Assembly: GCF_003053845.1 (NCBI RefSeq)
Contig: NZ_QAYG01000003.1
Location: forward strand, 248,001 to 312,000
Direction of reading: 5' to 3'
DNA: 64,000 bases
From: Breoghania corrubedonensis
GTDB lineage: Bacteria > Pseudomonadota > Alphaproteobacteria > Rhizobiales > Stappiaceae
Positions 31,992-40,708 of the stretch are shown here, one piece after another. The notes beneath the pieces are model-generated. The model had not been told where the DNA came from and did not search any database. It saw only the letters and a program-made list of their open reading frames with translations. The translations under genes were made by a program, and so were the position numbers. The first letter of the stretch is position 1, and each line of letters opens with the position of its first letter.

Positions 31992-33128
31992 ATGGCCAGA
32001 CTAACGGACAATTCCTCACTGCCCGCTCTGCAGAATGCGGTGCTGCGGTTTTGTACGTGGTGGCGCAGTGAACTGACGAGCGCGTTCCATCCGTTGACCC
32101 GGCTTTTCAAACCACGGCGTGCCGCGGGGATCACGGTTCTCCTGAGCCGGGGCGGGGACGGCGAGGAGGCTTCGCGAAAGGCGCTGGCGGCGACGATGGA
32201 GCCGGATACCTGGGAGGTGCTCGCGCGCAATCTCACGGCGTCTGGCCGGCGCGGCCCGCCATTGGTCATTGATCTGGCGCAGGACCTGGTGTTGAGGCGA
32301 AAGGCGAGCTATCCCGGCAGCGCCTTTGCCAAGCTTGACGACATCGTCGCGCTCGACATCGAGAAATCGACGCCGTTTTCGCGCCAGAGCGCAGTATGGA
32401 AATGGCATGTCACCAGCCGCGCTGACGGGCAGATCGAGGTCGAAACGGTCGTTCTGCGCCGCGATCTCGTGCTGACCATTCTTTCATTTGCGGCGCGCTA
32501 CGGCCTCATTGTGGGGGAGGTCGTTTTCACCGGAACGAACGCGCGCCATCCGCTGCGGTTGATGAAACTGGAAACGCCGGCGGATCTCTCGCGTGCGAGA
32601 TGGCGGCGGCTCAATGCCGCGTTGGCGGGCGTTGCCTTGCTGCTCGCCTTGGCGACTGCGGGCACCGCCTATTGGCAACGCGAGACAGCGCTTGGTATCG
32701 CAACGGCGCGGCTTGCGGACGCAAAGTCACGGGCGATACGGCTGCGGCGGTCACAGGCGGAGGCTGTCGCGCAATACGATGCCAGTGTGGCCTTGATGCG
32801 CGAGAAGATCCGGACACCGTCGGTCAATGCGGTGTGGAGCGCGCTTTCCGAGACCCTTCCCGACAGTGTTTTTCTCAGTGCTCTGGAATTGTCGGGGGAA
32901 ACGGGCCGCATCAGCGGCTTTGCGCGTTCCGCGGCACCGCTGATCGAAAAGCTGGAGGGGCTCGATGAGCTGTCGGGGGTCACGTTCGCATCCCCTGTGA
33001 TGATCAATCCGGATGATCGGCTGGAACGGTTCGACGTGACGTTTACGATCGCGCCGACGGGTAAGGCGGGGCAGGCTGCGGCCCCTGCGGGGACAAACTC
33101 CGGACAAGAGGACGCGCAGCATGAATGA
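31992..33128 (+). CDS. gspL: Type II secretion inner-membrane protein GspL (with PilN-like C-terminal domain)
   Basis: 378 residues. The cytoplasmic actin-like part is reduced (DDIVALDIEKSTPFSRQSAVW), a membrane segment lies near residues 212-230 (AALAGVALLLALATAGTAYW), and the periplasmic part is PilN-like (SVNAVWSALSETLPDSVFLS, ISGFARSAAPLIEKLEGL). GspL couples GspE to GspM. It overlaps gspM by 8 nt. The C-terminal tail is Ala/Gly/Gln-rich and looks disordered. Confidence 0.8.
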   Translation: MARLTDNSSLPALQNAVLRFCTWWRSELTSAFHPLTRLFKPRRAAGITVLLSRGGDGEEASRKALAATMEPDTWEVLARNLTASGRRGPPLVIDLAQDLVLRRKASYPGSAFAKLDDIVALDIEKSTPFSRQSAVWKWHVTSRADGQIEVETVVLRRDLVLTILSFAARYGLIVGEVVFTGTNARHPLRLMKLETPADLSRARWRRLNAALAGVALLLALATAGTAYWQRETALGIATARLADAKSRAIRLRRSQAEAVAQYDASVALMREKIRTPSVNAVWSALSETLPDSVFLSALELSGETGRISGFARSAAPLIEKLEGLDELSGVTFASPVMINPDDRLERFDVTFTIAPTGKAGQAAAPAGTNSGQEDAQHE

Positions 33129-33690
33129 CCTGGTGCTCGGCATGCGGTCTTTTGGAAGCCGCGTTGCCGCCGTTGGGCTTCTGGGGCTCTGTCTGTGGGG
33201 GGCCGGTGCAATGGTTGCCTGGCCCGTCCTTGAGCGGTATCGGCAATTGGGCAGCGAACTCATCGATGTCCGGGCTCAGATGGGGCGTATCGATGCGATC
33301 CTGTCGTCATCGAACGAAACGCCGACGGCGAGCGACAGTTCGGGGCAGAGCTGGCGTGGGCAAAGCCGCTCGATCGTCGCGGCCAAGGTTCAGGAATTCC
33401 TGCAAGGTCAGGCGCGCCGGCACGCGGTCAGCGTCATAAGCATATCGCCACTGGAAAGGCGTCCCTTCGAGCACTTCGAAGTGCTCGGTCTGCGGATCGA
33501 ATGCGAAGGCGAGATCGGTGCCGTTCGCGACCTGATCGGCGCCATGGAGAACGCCAAACCGTTTCTCTTCATCACCGGAGTGGATTTGCGCCGCCAGCAG
33601 ATTTTTGGTACGCGGCGTCCCGATCAGAAGCTTCCGCTCGCAGCCCGCATGGATGTCTATGCGCCGTTCGTGCAGGAGGCGGGGCGATGA
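33121..33690 (+). CDS. gspM: Type II secretion protein GspM
   Basis: 189 residues with one N-terminal membrane segment (VAAVGLLGLCLWGAGAMVAW), a short coil (YRQLGSELIDVRAQMGRIDA) and a small periplasmic ferredoxin-like domain (FLQGQARRHAVSVISISPLE, IGAVRDLIGAMENAKPFLFI). Placement between gspL and the C-like gene supports the call; the sequence itself is poorly conserved, as is usual for GspM. It overlaps both neighbours (ATGA with the next gene). Confidence 0.8.
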   Translation: MNDLVLGMRSFGSRVAAVGLLGLCLWGAGAMVAWPVLERYRQLGSELIDVRAQMGRIDAILSSSNETPTASDSSGQSWRGQSRSIVAAKVQEFLQGQARRHAVSVISISPLERRPFEHFEVLGLRIECEGEIGAVRDLIGAMENAKPFLFITGVDLRRQQIFGTRRPDQKLPLAARMDVYAPFVQEAGR

Positions 33691-34208
33691 CGGCGCGCCT
33701 TCTACCGGCCCTGACCGCTTTGGTCCTCCTGGTCGCGATCGCTCTTCTGGGATTGGGACTGGTGCGCAGGCTCACGCATGAAACGGATATCTCGCCGATA
33801 GCGGAAAACAATGCTGGAGGGCGCGGTGGAGAGGTGACGGCGGGTCCCCTGCCGGACTGGGAAGGACTGGATCCCGCGCGCTATACCGCGATCGTCGAAG
33901 CTCCTCTCTTCATAGAAGGCCGGCGTATGCCCGATGATATTCGCGAGGCCGCTTCCAATGCGGCCGAGAGCGAGCCGGAGCCGGAAGCTCCGCCCGCCGC
34001 CCCGGTTGCCGAACCCGATGCCAGCCTCCTCGGTATCCTGATTGCGCCCGAAGGCAGCAAGGCACTGGTTGCCTCAGGCGCGCAAGGCGCCGAAACCTGG
34101 GTCGTGGAGAACGACCGGTTGGGGGACTGGAGCGTGGACACCATCGCTCAGGATCACATAATCCTGCGGCATGAGAGCGAGTTGCGCCGGTTGAACATGC
34201 GCCGTTGA
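33687..34208 (+). CDS. GspC/GspN-like inner-membrane type II secretion component
   Basis: 173 residues: one N-terminal membrane segment (LTALVLLVAIALLGLGLV), a Pro/Ala/Glu-rich linker (ESEPEPEAPPAAPVAEPD), and a C-terminal homology-region-like domain (LLGILIAPEGSKALVASG, WVVENDRLGDWSVDTIAQDH). This is the layout of GspC, which links the inner platform to GspD, although the PDZ domain is missing. The start ATG overlaps the gspM stop. Some annotations call such proteins GspN; which is right is uncertain. Confidence 0.65.
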   Translation: MTARLLPALTALVLLVAIALLGLGLVRRLTHETDISPIAENNAGGRGGEVTAGPLPDWEGLDPARYTAIVEAPLFIEGRRMPDDIREAASNAAESEPEPEAPPAAPVAEPDASLLGILIAPEGSKALVASGAQGAETWVVENDRLGDWSVDTIAQDHIILRHESELRRLNMRR

Positions 34209-34474
34209 ACGTGCGGTTTTCACGGGGATCCTCGAAGCGGCGTCGCCGAGCAGGGGGCAAATCACTTCAGATCGATAATTTGGGCGTGGCATTGTCGATC
34301 AGGTTCAACCGATCTGGTCGGATTGCTCGGGCGGGAACCTTCTGACCTGTCCTTGTGATGGCCAGCACGGCCCTTATCACCCGCCAATAGCGCGGATGAC
34401 AGCCACCGTGCCCCGTTCACACCAACATGGCGGCCGTCTATGGTGCGCCGTTCCTCTCGGCTTTTGGGTCCTCC

Positions 34475-35392
34475 ATGCGTATCCATTCCAGCGCCTTGCA
34501 GTATTTCGACGCCGTCCGCCGGGCGGGGTCCATCCGTGAGGCGGCACGGCGTCTCAACGTGGCTTCGTCTGCGGTCAATCGCCAGATCCTCAAGCTTGAG
34601 GCGGAGATCGGAACGCCGCTTTTCGACCGGAATCCGTCCGGTGTCACGCTGACCTCGGCGGGAGAGATCCTGGCTCACCATGTCATCGTGGTCTTGCAGG
34701 ATCTCGACCGCACGAGTGCGGAAATCGAGGCACTGAAAGGCGCGCGCGTGGGCCACGTGGCAATCGCCGCGGTCGAAAGCGTCTGTCCTGCCCTGCTGCC
34801 TTCCGTACTCGGCAATCTGAGAGAGCGCGCGCCGCGCATCACCGTGAATGCGAAGATGATGGGCTCTGCCCTGATCCCGGAAGCGCTGGAATCGGGGTTG
34901 GCTGATGTCGGCATCGCCTTCAACCTGCCGCGCTATCCCGACCTCAGGCAGGTTTATGTCGCGAGCTTCAAGCTTGGCGCGATCATGGCGCCTGACCACC
35001 TCTTGGCGAAACGCGAAGAGGTGAGCTTCGCTTCGTGCAGCGATCATCCGCTGGTGTTTGCCGCAAGCGATCTCTCGATCCACCAGCTTCTGGCTCCCGT
35101 CATGCGTCAGGCCAATCGGTCGGTGGAACCAATCATGCGAACGAACTCCATAGAGCTGATGCATCAATTGGCCTTGAAGAAACCCGTTATTGCTTTCCAG
35201 ACGCCTATCGGATTGGAAAAGCTGATTGCTGCGGGCGACCTTGTGCACGTGCCGCTGGTGGGACCGGTGTGGAGTGATCTGGGCGTCTATGTCCGGGCCG
35301 GCCGGTCGCTGCCGGCACCTGTGGATCTGTTTCTCCAGATCCTCACCGGAGAATTACAGGAACGCGAAAGGTTCGAGCACGATCGGCACTGA
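34475..35392 (+). CDS. LysR-family transcriptional regulator
   Basis: About 305 residues. The helix-turn-helix reads ALQYFDAVRRAGSIREAARR and VASSAVNRQILKLEAEIGTP, followed by a standard effector-binding region. The ATG at 34475 is preferred over an in-frame ATG at 34427 because the HTH then begins near residue 6, as is normal. It precedes the oxygenase/ABC/deaminase/hydroxylase operon by 362 nt on the same strand and is the best candidate for its regulator. Confidence 0.85.
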   Translation: MRIHSSALQYFDAVRRAGSIREAARRLNVASSAVNRQILKLEAEIGTPLFDRNPSGVTLTSAGEILAHHVIVVLQDLDRTSAEIEALKGARVGHVAIAAVESVCPALLPSVLGNLRERAPRITVNAKMMGSALIPEALESGLADVGIAFNLPRYPDLRQVYVASFKLGAIMAPDHLLAKREEVSFASCSDHPLVFAASDLSIHQLLAPVMRQANRSVEPIMRTNSIELMHQLALKKPVIAFQTPIGLEKLIAAGDLVHVPLVGPVWSDLGVYVRAGRSLPAPVDLFLQILTGELQERERFEHDRH

Positions 35393-35754
35393 AAGGTTGT
35401 CGACCGGAATGCCGGCGATCCGGTTTTCCTTGCCGTGATGTGCGCGAAAAGGCCGCCGTATGAGCGCCTTGCGCATATCGAGCGATGCTCTCCTCTACAG
35501 AAATAATAAATATGTCAGATAGATAGGCCTTTCCTTGAATGCGCCCGGAATGCCCGCCGGATATCCCGGGAAGCTCCCTCGGCGGGGCTTCGGTCAAGGG
35601 CGCATTTGCGACTTTAGGTGCCCGACAAATTGGCAGCTCATGGCGCGTGTTTGAGCGATGCTGAAGTGGCATCGCCCTGAACGAATAACGGTGCTTTTTC
35701 GCGCACCTGCGTCATAATAGCGTTTCCCGGTCACCGCTTTTCCGGGAACCCGCC
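35393..35754 (+). promoter_or_regulatory. Regulatory region of the oxygenase-hydroxylase operon
   Basis: No gene is supported. The ten bases GAGCGATGCT occur twice (35479-35488 approximately, and 35653-35662). A perfect stem-loop GCGATGC/GCATCGC spans 35655-35675. A -10-like CATAAT is at 35713-35718. Closest to the gene, TTCCCGG (35724-35730) and CCGGGAA (35742-35748) form a perfect 7-bp dyad with an 11-nt core whose right arm contains GGGAA, the only ribosome site for the ATG at 35755. Confidence 0.45.
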
Positions 35755-36741
35755 ATGTCCGCACAAGCACCTCTCGCCGCCCGCCAGATCGATACAGCCG
35801 CGCTTCCGGTCGTAAACGTCTCAGACCTTTCATCTTCCGATCCGGCTCGTCGCCAGGCGGTGGGTGAAACGCTGCGGCGGGCCTGTCTCGACAAGGGGTT
35901 CTTCTATTGCGCCGGGCATGGGGTTCCACAGGGCCTGATCGACACCGTGTTTGCGGAAACAAAGGCGCTTTTCGCTCAGCCCACCGAGAAGAAGATGGCG
36001 ATCGAGAAGTCGCTGTCGCGCTGCAATCGCGGGTACGAGGTGCTTGGCGGACAGACGCTCGAAGCCGGGGCCCCGCCGGACCGCAAGGAAGGCTTCTATA
36101 TCGGCGTCGAACTGCCGGAGGATGATCCGCGCGTCGAGGCTGGGCGGTTCAACCGCGGCCCCAATCAGTGGCCCGATGATCTGCCTGGGTTCCGTCCCGC
36201 AATGGTCGCCTATTTTGCGGCACTTCAGGAACTGGGAAGCCGGCTGATGCGGGGACTTGCTCTCTCGCTGGATCTTGATGAGAGCTTCTTCACTCCCTAT
36301 TGCCGCGACCCGCTGACGACGCTTCGCCTGCTGCATTATCCGCCCCAGCGTGCGGATGCGGAGGAGGGCGAAAAGGGGGCTGGCGCCCATACGGATTTCG
36401 GCGGTTTGACCATCCTGCTTCAGGATCAGGTCGGCGGCCTGCAGGTCTATGACGAAGAGGGGGAATTCTGGATCCATGCCGATCCGATCCCCGGCACTTT
36501 CGTTTGCAATCTGGGAGATCTGATCCAGCGCTGGACCAACCGGCGGTACCGCTCGAACCTGCACCGGGTGGTGAATGCCTCGGGGCGCGAGCGCTATTCG
36601 GTCCCGTTCTTCCATGTTGGAAATCCGGATTACGAGGTCCGCTGCATCCCGACCTGTTTGAAGGAAGGTGATGTGCCCCTCTATGCCCCGATCACGGTGG
36701 AGGAACACCTCCAGGCCATGTACCGCAAGACCTACGCATGA
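35755..36741 (+). CDS. Isopenicillin-N-synthase-family 2-oxoglutarate/Fe(II) oxygenase
   Basis: 328 residues, full length for the family. The N-terminal DIOX-N domain is clear (LPVVNVSDL, RACLDKGFFYCAGHGVP). The jelly-roll core has the iron ligands in HTDFGGLTILLQD (His, Asp) and the distal His in LHRVVNASGRERYS, where RYS supplies the 2-oxoglutarate-binding Arg and Ser. Family members hydroxylate or demethylate small molecules. As the first gene of an operon with a nucleobase-type deaminase and a molybdenum hydroxylase, it may attack an N-heterocycle or N-methyl group (inference). Its stop overlaps the next gene by 4 nt. Confidence 0.88.
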   Translation: MSAQAPLAARQIDTAALPVVNVSDLSSSDPARRQAVGETLRRACLDKGFFYCAGHGVPQGLIDTVFAETKALFAQPTEKKMAIEKSLSRCNRGYEVLGGQTLEAGAPPDRKEGFYIGVELPEDDPRVEAGRFNRGPNQWPDDLPGFRPAMVAYFAALQELGSRLMRGLALSLDLDESFFTPYCRDPLTTLRLLHYPPQRADAEEGEKGAGAHTDFGGLTILLQDQVGGLQVYDEEGEFWIHADPIPGTFVCNLGDLIQRWTNRRYRSNLHRVVNASGRERYSVPFFHVGNPDYEVRCIPTCLKEGDVPLYAPITVEEHLQAMYRKTYA

Positions 36742-37568
36742 GCACGACCAAAATGTTCCGCGACCCGGTCATTCTGATCCACGGCGCATGGCAGGGAAGC
36801 TGGGCGTGGAATTCATTCGCGCCCTTGCTGGAAGCAGACGGGTTTGACGTCTTCGCCGCCGATCTGCCAGGCAACGGCAGTGACAGCACGGATCCGGCCG
36901 ACGTGACGCTGGATGTCTACCTCGACTATTTCGGACGGCTGCTGACCGAAATCGCCCGGCCTGTTTCGCTGATCGCCCATTCCGGTGGAGGGGCCATCGC
37001 GACGGCGGTCGCCGAACGGCACGCAGAGCAGGTTGCCCGCATTGTCTACGTGGCGGGGATGATGCTGCCCTCGGGTGCCTCTTTCGCAGATGTGCAGGCG
37101 GAAATCGATGGATCTAGCGCCGTGCCATCTGGCGTGACCGGCGAGCTAACCTGGTCGGCTGACCGTCGCGTGACGACCGTGCCACGCGCCGCTGCGACCG
37201 CGATCCTTTTCAGCGATTGCGCGCCCGATCTGGCGGCGGCCGCGGCTGCGAAACTGACGCCACAGGGCGAGGGCGGACGCGCCATCCGCGTGATGACGAC
37301 GCCAGAGCGTTACGGCCGGATTCCGAGGCTCTATGTCGAGGCTACCGAGGATCGGTCTCTGCTTCTGGACGTCCAGCGTCGCATGCAGCAACTCGTGCCC
37401 GGTGCGACCGTGATCTCCCTGCCTACGGGGCACGCCCCACACGTAAGCGCGCCGTACCTGCTCGCCGAAGCCATCTTGCCCTTCCTTCAGGGAGGAGAGG
37501 CGGAGATGGCTGAACACAACGCCCCCAAAAGCCAAGCAACACCTCTCGCAGACGGAGCTTCCAGATGA
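36738..37568 (+). CDS. Alpha/beta hydrolase (esterase-like)
   Basis: 276 residues. The oxyanion-hole motif VILIHGAWQGSWAW, nucleophile elbow IAHSGGGA (Ser about residue 85), and His in TGHAPHVSAP are visible. The class resembles plant methyl-esterase/salicylate-esterase-like enzymes and amide or ester hydrolases of heterocycle pathways. It overlaps both neighbours by 4 nt. The role is probably hydrolysis of an ester, amide or ring-opened intermediate made by the other enzymes of the operon. A tail of about 20 residues (GGEAEMAEHNAPKSQATPL) has no obvious family match. Confidence 0.82.
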   Translation: MSTTKMFRDPVILIHGAWQGSWAWNSFAPLLEADGFDVFAADLPGNGSDSTDPADVTLDVYLDYFGRLLTEIARPVSLIAHSGGGAIATAVAERHAEQVARIVYVAGMMLPSGASFADVQAEIDGSSAVPSGVTGELTWSADRRVTTVPRAAATAILFSDCAPDLAAAAAAKLTPQGEGGRAIRVMTTPERYGRIPRLYVEATEDRSLLLDVQRRMQQLVPGATVISLPTGHAPHVSAPYLLAEAILPFLQGGEAEMAEHNAPKSQATPLADGASR

Positions 37569-38557
37569 AATCGCGCTTTCTGAAATCGGTCCTGGCCACG
37601 GCGGCCATCCTGGCCGCTACTGCCGGCGTGGCAAGCGCCGCCGATCCGGTCACCTTCATGATCGACTGGCTGCCCGCCGGCGACAAGGCCCCCATCTACT
37701 ACGGCGTCCAGAAAGGGATCTTCTCGGATGCCGGTCTTGATGTGACCATCGCGGTCGGGCGTGGGTCGTCCGACGTTGTCACCAAGCTTTCGACGGGGGC
37801 TGCGGATGTCGGCAGCGGCGGCCTCTCCGCGCTGCTGCAGGCGGTTGCCACGGAAAAGGCACCCGCCAAGGCCGTCATGACGCTTTACACGAAACAGCCG
37901 GATGCGATCTTCACCACCACCGACAGCGGGATCGAGAAGCTTGCCGACGTCGCCGGCAAGAAAGTCGCGACGGCGACCTTCTCCTCCTCCAACGTGGTCT
38001 GGCCGCTGGTGCTTGAGGCCAACGGCGTCGATCCGAGTTCCGTTCAGCTCATCAAGGTCGATCCGGGCGCCCTGGCGCCAATGCTGGCGACTGGGCAGGT
38101 CGATGCGACCATCAACTGGATGACGGTCGCTCCCGCCTTTGCCGGTCCGATGAAGGAAGCGAACAAGACCTTCAAGGCGCTGCCATGGTCGGAGTACGGC
38201 TTTGACGGCTACGGCCTGTCGATCTTCACGTCCGACAATATGATTTCCGAACGTCCCGAAGTCCTGAAGCGCTTTCTCGTCGCGTACAAGACGGCTACCG
38301 AAATGGCGATCAAGGATCCGGAAGGTGCTGCCGCCGCGGTCAAGGTCATGGTTCCGGAGATCGACGAGGCGACCGCCGCCGAGCAGTGGAAGGCCTCCAT
38401 TCCGCTCATGGTCAACGACGTTTCCAAAAAGGATGGCATTGGAGCCTTCGAGCCTGAGCTTCTAAAGGCGACCTGGAGCTGGGTTGCCAAGTCGCAGGGA
38501 CTGGCGGCGGATGCGCTCGACCCGGAGAGCGCCGTCAATCGCAGCTTCCTCAAGTGA
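37565..38557 (+). CDS. ABC transporter substrate-binding protein, NMT1/SsuA type
   Basis: 330 residues with a Sec signal peptide (MKSRFLKSVLATAAILAATA ... VASAA). The mature part begins PVTFMIDWLPAGDKAPIYYG, the hallmark of the NMT1/THI5-like group that binds pyrimidine precursors, taurine, sulfonates or nucleobase-like compounds. GVQKGIFSDAGLDVTIAVG and GAADVGSGGLSALL follow. The gene is coupled to the hydrolase stop and followed by a strong hairpin with T-rich tail before the ATPase gene. The ligand is probably a small N-heterocycle given the neighbouring enzymes. Confidence 0.88.
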   Translation: MKSRFLKSVLATAAILAATAGVASAADPVTFMIDWLPAGDKAPIYYGVQKGIFSDAGLDVTIAVGRGSSDVVTKLSTGAADVGSGGLSALLQAVATEKAPAKAVMTLYTKQPDAIFTTTDSGIEKLADVAGKKVATATFSSSNVVWPLVLEANGVDPSSVQLIKVDPGALAPMLATGQVDATINWMTVAPAFAGPMKEANKTFKALPWSEYGFDGYGLSIFTSDNMISERPEVLKRFLVAYKTATEMAIKDPEGAAAAVKVMVPEIDEATAAEQWKASIPLMVNDVSKKDGIGAFEPELLKATWSWVAKSQGLAADALDPESAVNRSFLK

Positions 38558-38573
38558 GATAATTCCAGGGGGC

Positions 38574-38616
38574 GCCGGCGGGCGGCTTGATCCGCCCGCC
38601 GGCATTTCATTTTTTC
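38574..38616 (+). terminator. Strong terminator-like hairpin between binding-protein and ATPase genes
   Basis: A perfect 12-bp stem, GCCGGCGGGCGG (38574-38585) with CCGCCCGCCGGC (38592-38603), is followed by ATTTCATTTTTTCG. It looks like an intrinsic terminator but lies inside the operon, so it is probably a partial terminator giving excess binding protein. Confidence 0.7.
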
Positions 38617-38630
38617 GTCAGGGGATACGT

Positions 38631-39416
38631 ATGGCGGCCAATCCACCGGTCATCCGGTTTCGCGATGTCGAGCAGATCTTCACCGGAAACGACGGACGTC
38701 CGATCCACGCGCTGACCGGGCTCGACTTCGAGATTTCGCGGCATGAGTTCGTCTCGGTTCTGGGCCCCTCTGGGTGCGGGAAGTCCACGCTGCTGCGGCT
38801 TGTCTCCGGCCTCATTCATCCCAGCGCGGGTGCTGTCGAGATCTACGGCATGGAGGTGACCGAGCCGCGCGACGAGATCGGCATCGTCTTCCAGAAGCCG
38901 ACGCTGCTTCCCTGGTTCAACGTCCAGAACAACGTCACCTTCCCGATGCGCCACAAGTACGGCCGCGTCCACAAGGAAGACAATGAGCGCGCGCTTGAAC
39001 TGCTGGACCTTGTCGGCCTCGCCGATTTCGCTCAGAAGCGGATTGATGAGCTTTCCGGCGGCATGCAGCAACGTGTCGCCATCGCGCGGGCGCTGCTGCT
39101 CGACCCCGATATCCTCCTGATGGATGAACCGTTCTCCGCGCTCGATGCGCTGACGCGCGACGAAATGAGTTTCGAATTGCTGCGCATCTGGTCGGAAAGA
39201 CCCAAGACTGTGCTTTTCATTACCCATTCCATCCCCGAGGCGCTGCTTCTCTCCGACCGGATCATCGTGATGTCGGAACGCCCGGGGACGGTACGCGAGA
39301 TCATCGACGTGCCTTTCGCCCGTCCGCGCACCATGCAGACCCTGTCGGATCCCGCCTTCACCGAACTCGCCAATCACATTCGCGGAGAACTCTTCTCCAA
39401 GCCGGCTGCGGCCTGA
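38631..39416 (+). CDS. ABC transporter ATP-binding protein, SsuB/TauB type
   Basis: 261 residues: Walker A GPSGCGKSTLLRLVSG, Q-loop IVFQKPTLLPWFN, signature LSGGMQQRVAIARAL, Walker B LLMDEPFSALD and switch His FITHSIPEALLLSD. This is the nitrate/sulfonate/taurine subclass, matching the NMT1-type binding protein. The ATG at 38631 has AGGGGATAC upstream; the longer frame would run through the hairpin. It is followed by the permease gene. Confidence 0.95.
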   Translation: MAANPPVIRFRDVEQIFTGNDGRPIHALTGLDFEISRHEFVSVLGPSGCGKSTLLRLVSGLIHPSAGAVEIYGMEVTEPRDEIGIVFQKPTLLPWFNVQNNVTFPMRHKYGRVHKEDNERALELLDLVGLADFAQKRIDELSGGMQQRVAIARALLLDPDILLMDEPFSALDALTRDEMSFELLRIWSERPKTVLFITHSIPEALLLSDRIIVMSERPGTVREIIDVPFARPRTMQTLSDPAFTELANHIRGELFSKPAAA

Positions 39417-39428
39417 GGGGAAAGCGCC

Positions 39429-40202
39429 GTGAAGAACATCATTCGTCTCCTGGATCGCTTCGCACCCGTCATGGCGGTCGTCTGTGTCCTCGGTATCTGG
39501 CAGGCGGCCACTTGGCTCTTCGCCATTCCGTCGTTCCTGCTGCCATCTCCCACGAGTATCGTCGCGGCGGGCTTCGGCGTCGATCCGTCCGTGTGGATCG
39601 GCCACATATGGGCCACCTTGCGTGTGGCCGTGATGGGCTATGCGCTGGCCATCGCCATTGCCATTCCGCTTGCCATCAGCCTTTCCATGTCGCGGCTCTT
39701 GTCGCGCACCCTCTATCCGATGTTGGTCGTGATCCAGTCGACGCCGATCGTGGCCGTCGCCCCCATCATCGTCGTGACGCTGGGGGCCGGCGACATGCCG
39801 AAAGTGGTGATCACCTTCCTGATCACGTTCTTTCCCATCGTCGTCTCCACGACGACCGGTCTGCTGGCGACGCCGGAAGAGCTGATCGAGCTGTCACGGT
39901 CCCTGCGTGCCGGCCGGACACGGGAAATCTTCCACATCCGTCTGCCTTACGCGCTGCCGTTCCTGTTCTCGGCACTCAAGATCTCGACCACGCTCGCCGT
40001 GATCGGCACCGTGGTTGCGGAATTCGTCGCAGCTGAAAAGGGTCTCGGCTTTTTCATCGCGTTCTCCACCTCCTTCTTCAAGATCCCCCAGGCCTTTTCG
40101 GGGCTCGTCATTCTGGTGCTGCTGTCGCTGACGCTCTTCCGCCTTGTCGGCTTCGTCCAGAAGCGCTTTGCCCCCTGGTCGCTGCCGAAATCAGAAAGGT
40201 GA
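39429..40202 (+). CDS. ABC transporter permease, SsuC/TauC type
   Basis: 257 residues with six membrane segments and the EAA-like loop ELSRSLRAGRTREIFHIRLP that contacts the ATPase. The GTG start has GAGGGGAAAGCGCC upstream. It forms the homodimeric channel for the NMT1-type importer. It ends 4 nt before the deaminase start. Confidence 0.93.
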   Translation: MKNIIRLLDRFAPVMAVVCVLGIWQAATWLFAIPSFLLPSPTSIVAAGFGVDPSVWIGHIWATLRVAVMGYALAIAIAIPLAISLSMSRLLSRTLYPMLVVIQSTPIVAVAPIIVVTLGAGDMPKVVITFLITFFPIVVSTTTGLLATPEELIELSRSLRAGRTREIFHIRLPYALPFLFSALKISTTLAVIGTVVAEFVAAEKGLGFFIAFSTSFFKIPQAFSGLVILVLLSLTLFRLVGFVQKRFAPWSLPKSER

Positions 40203-40206
40203 GTTG

Positions 40207-40707
40207 ATGCCCAAGTTCGACGAAACCCGCGACGAGGAACACCTTCGCCGCGCCATCGCGGTTGCCGAGGAGGCCCGCAAGGGCGGGGACCATCCCTTCG
40301 GGTGCATTCTCGTGGGTCCCGACGGCGACGTGCTCATGGAACAGGGCAACGCCTATTCGGCCGAAGGCGGCGACCTGACGGCGCATGCGGAAAAGGTGCT
40401 CGCGAGCCGGGCGGCCAAAAAGTGGAAACCCGACTTCCTGGCCGGCTGCACGATGTTCACCTCCGCGGAGCCGTGCGCCATGTGTTCCGGCGCCGTCTAC
40501 TGGGCCGGCATAGGACGCGTGGTCTACGGCCAGAGCGAGCGGTCGCTGAAGGAGATGACGGGTGATCACCCGGAAAATCCGACGCTCGACCTGCCTTGCC
40601 GCATGGTCTTTGCCGCCGGCCAGCGCGATGTCATCGTCAAGGGGCCGTTCCTGGCCGAGGAGGCGGCGAAGGTTCAGGCCGACTTCTGGAAAGACCGCGA
40701 GGACTGA
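40207..40707 (+). CDS. Zinc-dependent nucleoside/nucleobase deaminase (guanine-deaminase-like, CDA fold)
   Basis: 166 residues. The zinc motif TAHAEKVLASR and SAEPCAMCSGAVYWAGI are complete (His, Glu and two Cys). This is the tRNA-adenosine/guanine deaminase group of the cytidine-deaminase superfamily, which act on purines, pyrimidines or related rings. The ATG at 40207 overlaps the end region of the permease and has AAAGGTGAG upstream. In this operon it would remove an exocyclic amino group before ring hydroxylation by the adjacent molybdenum enzyme; the substrate is not known. Confidence 0.88.
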   Translation: MPKFDETRDEEHLRRAIAVAEEARKGGDHPFGCILVGPDGDVLMEQGNAYSAEGGDLTAHAEKVLASRAAKKWKPDFLAGCTMFTSAEPCAMCSGAVYWAGIGRVVYGQSERSLKEMTGDHPENPTLDLPCRMVFAAGQRDVIVKGPFLAEEAAKVQADFWKDRED

Positions 40708-40708
40708 T

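Noticed and set aside
34262-35248. 328-codon minus-strand frame opposite the second LysR gene
   Set aside because: Antisense shadow; no motif and no ribosome site.
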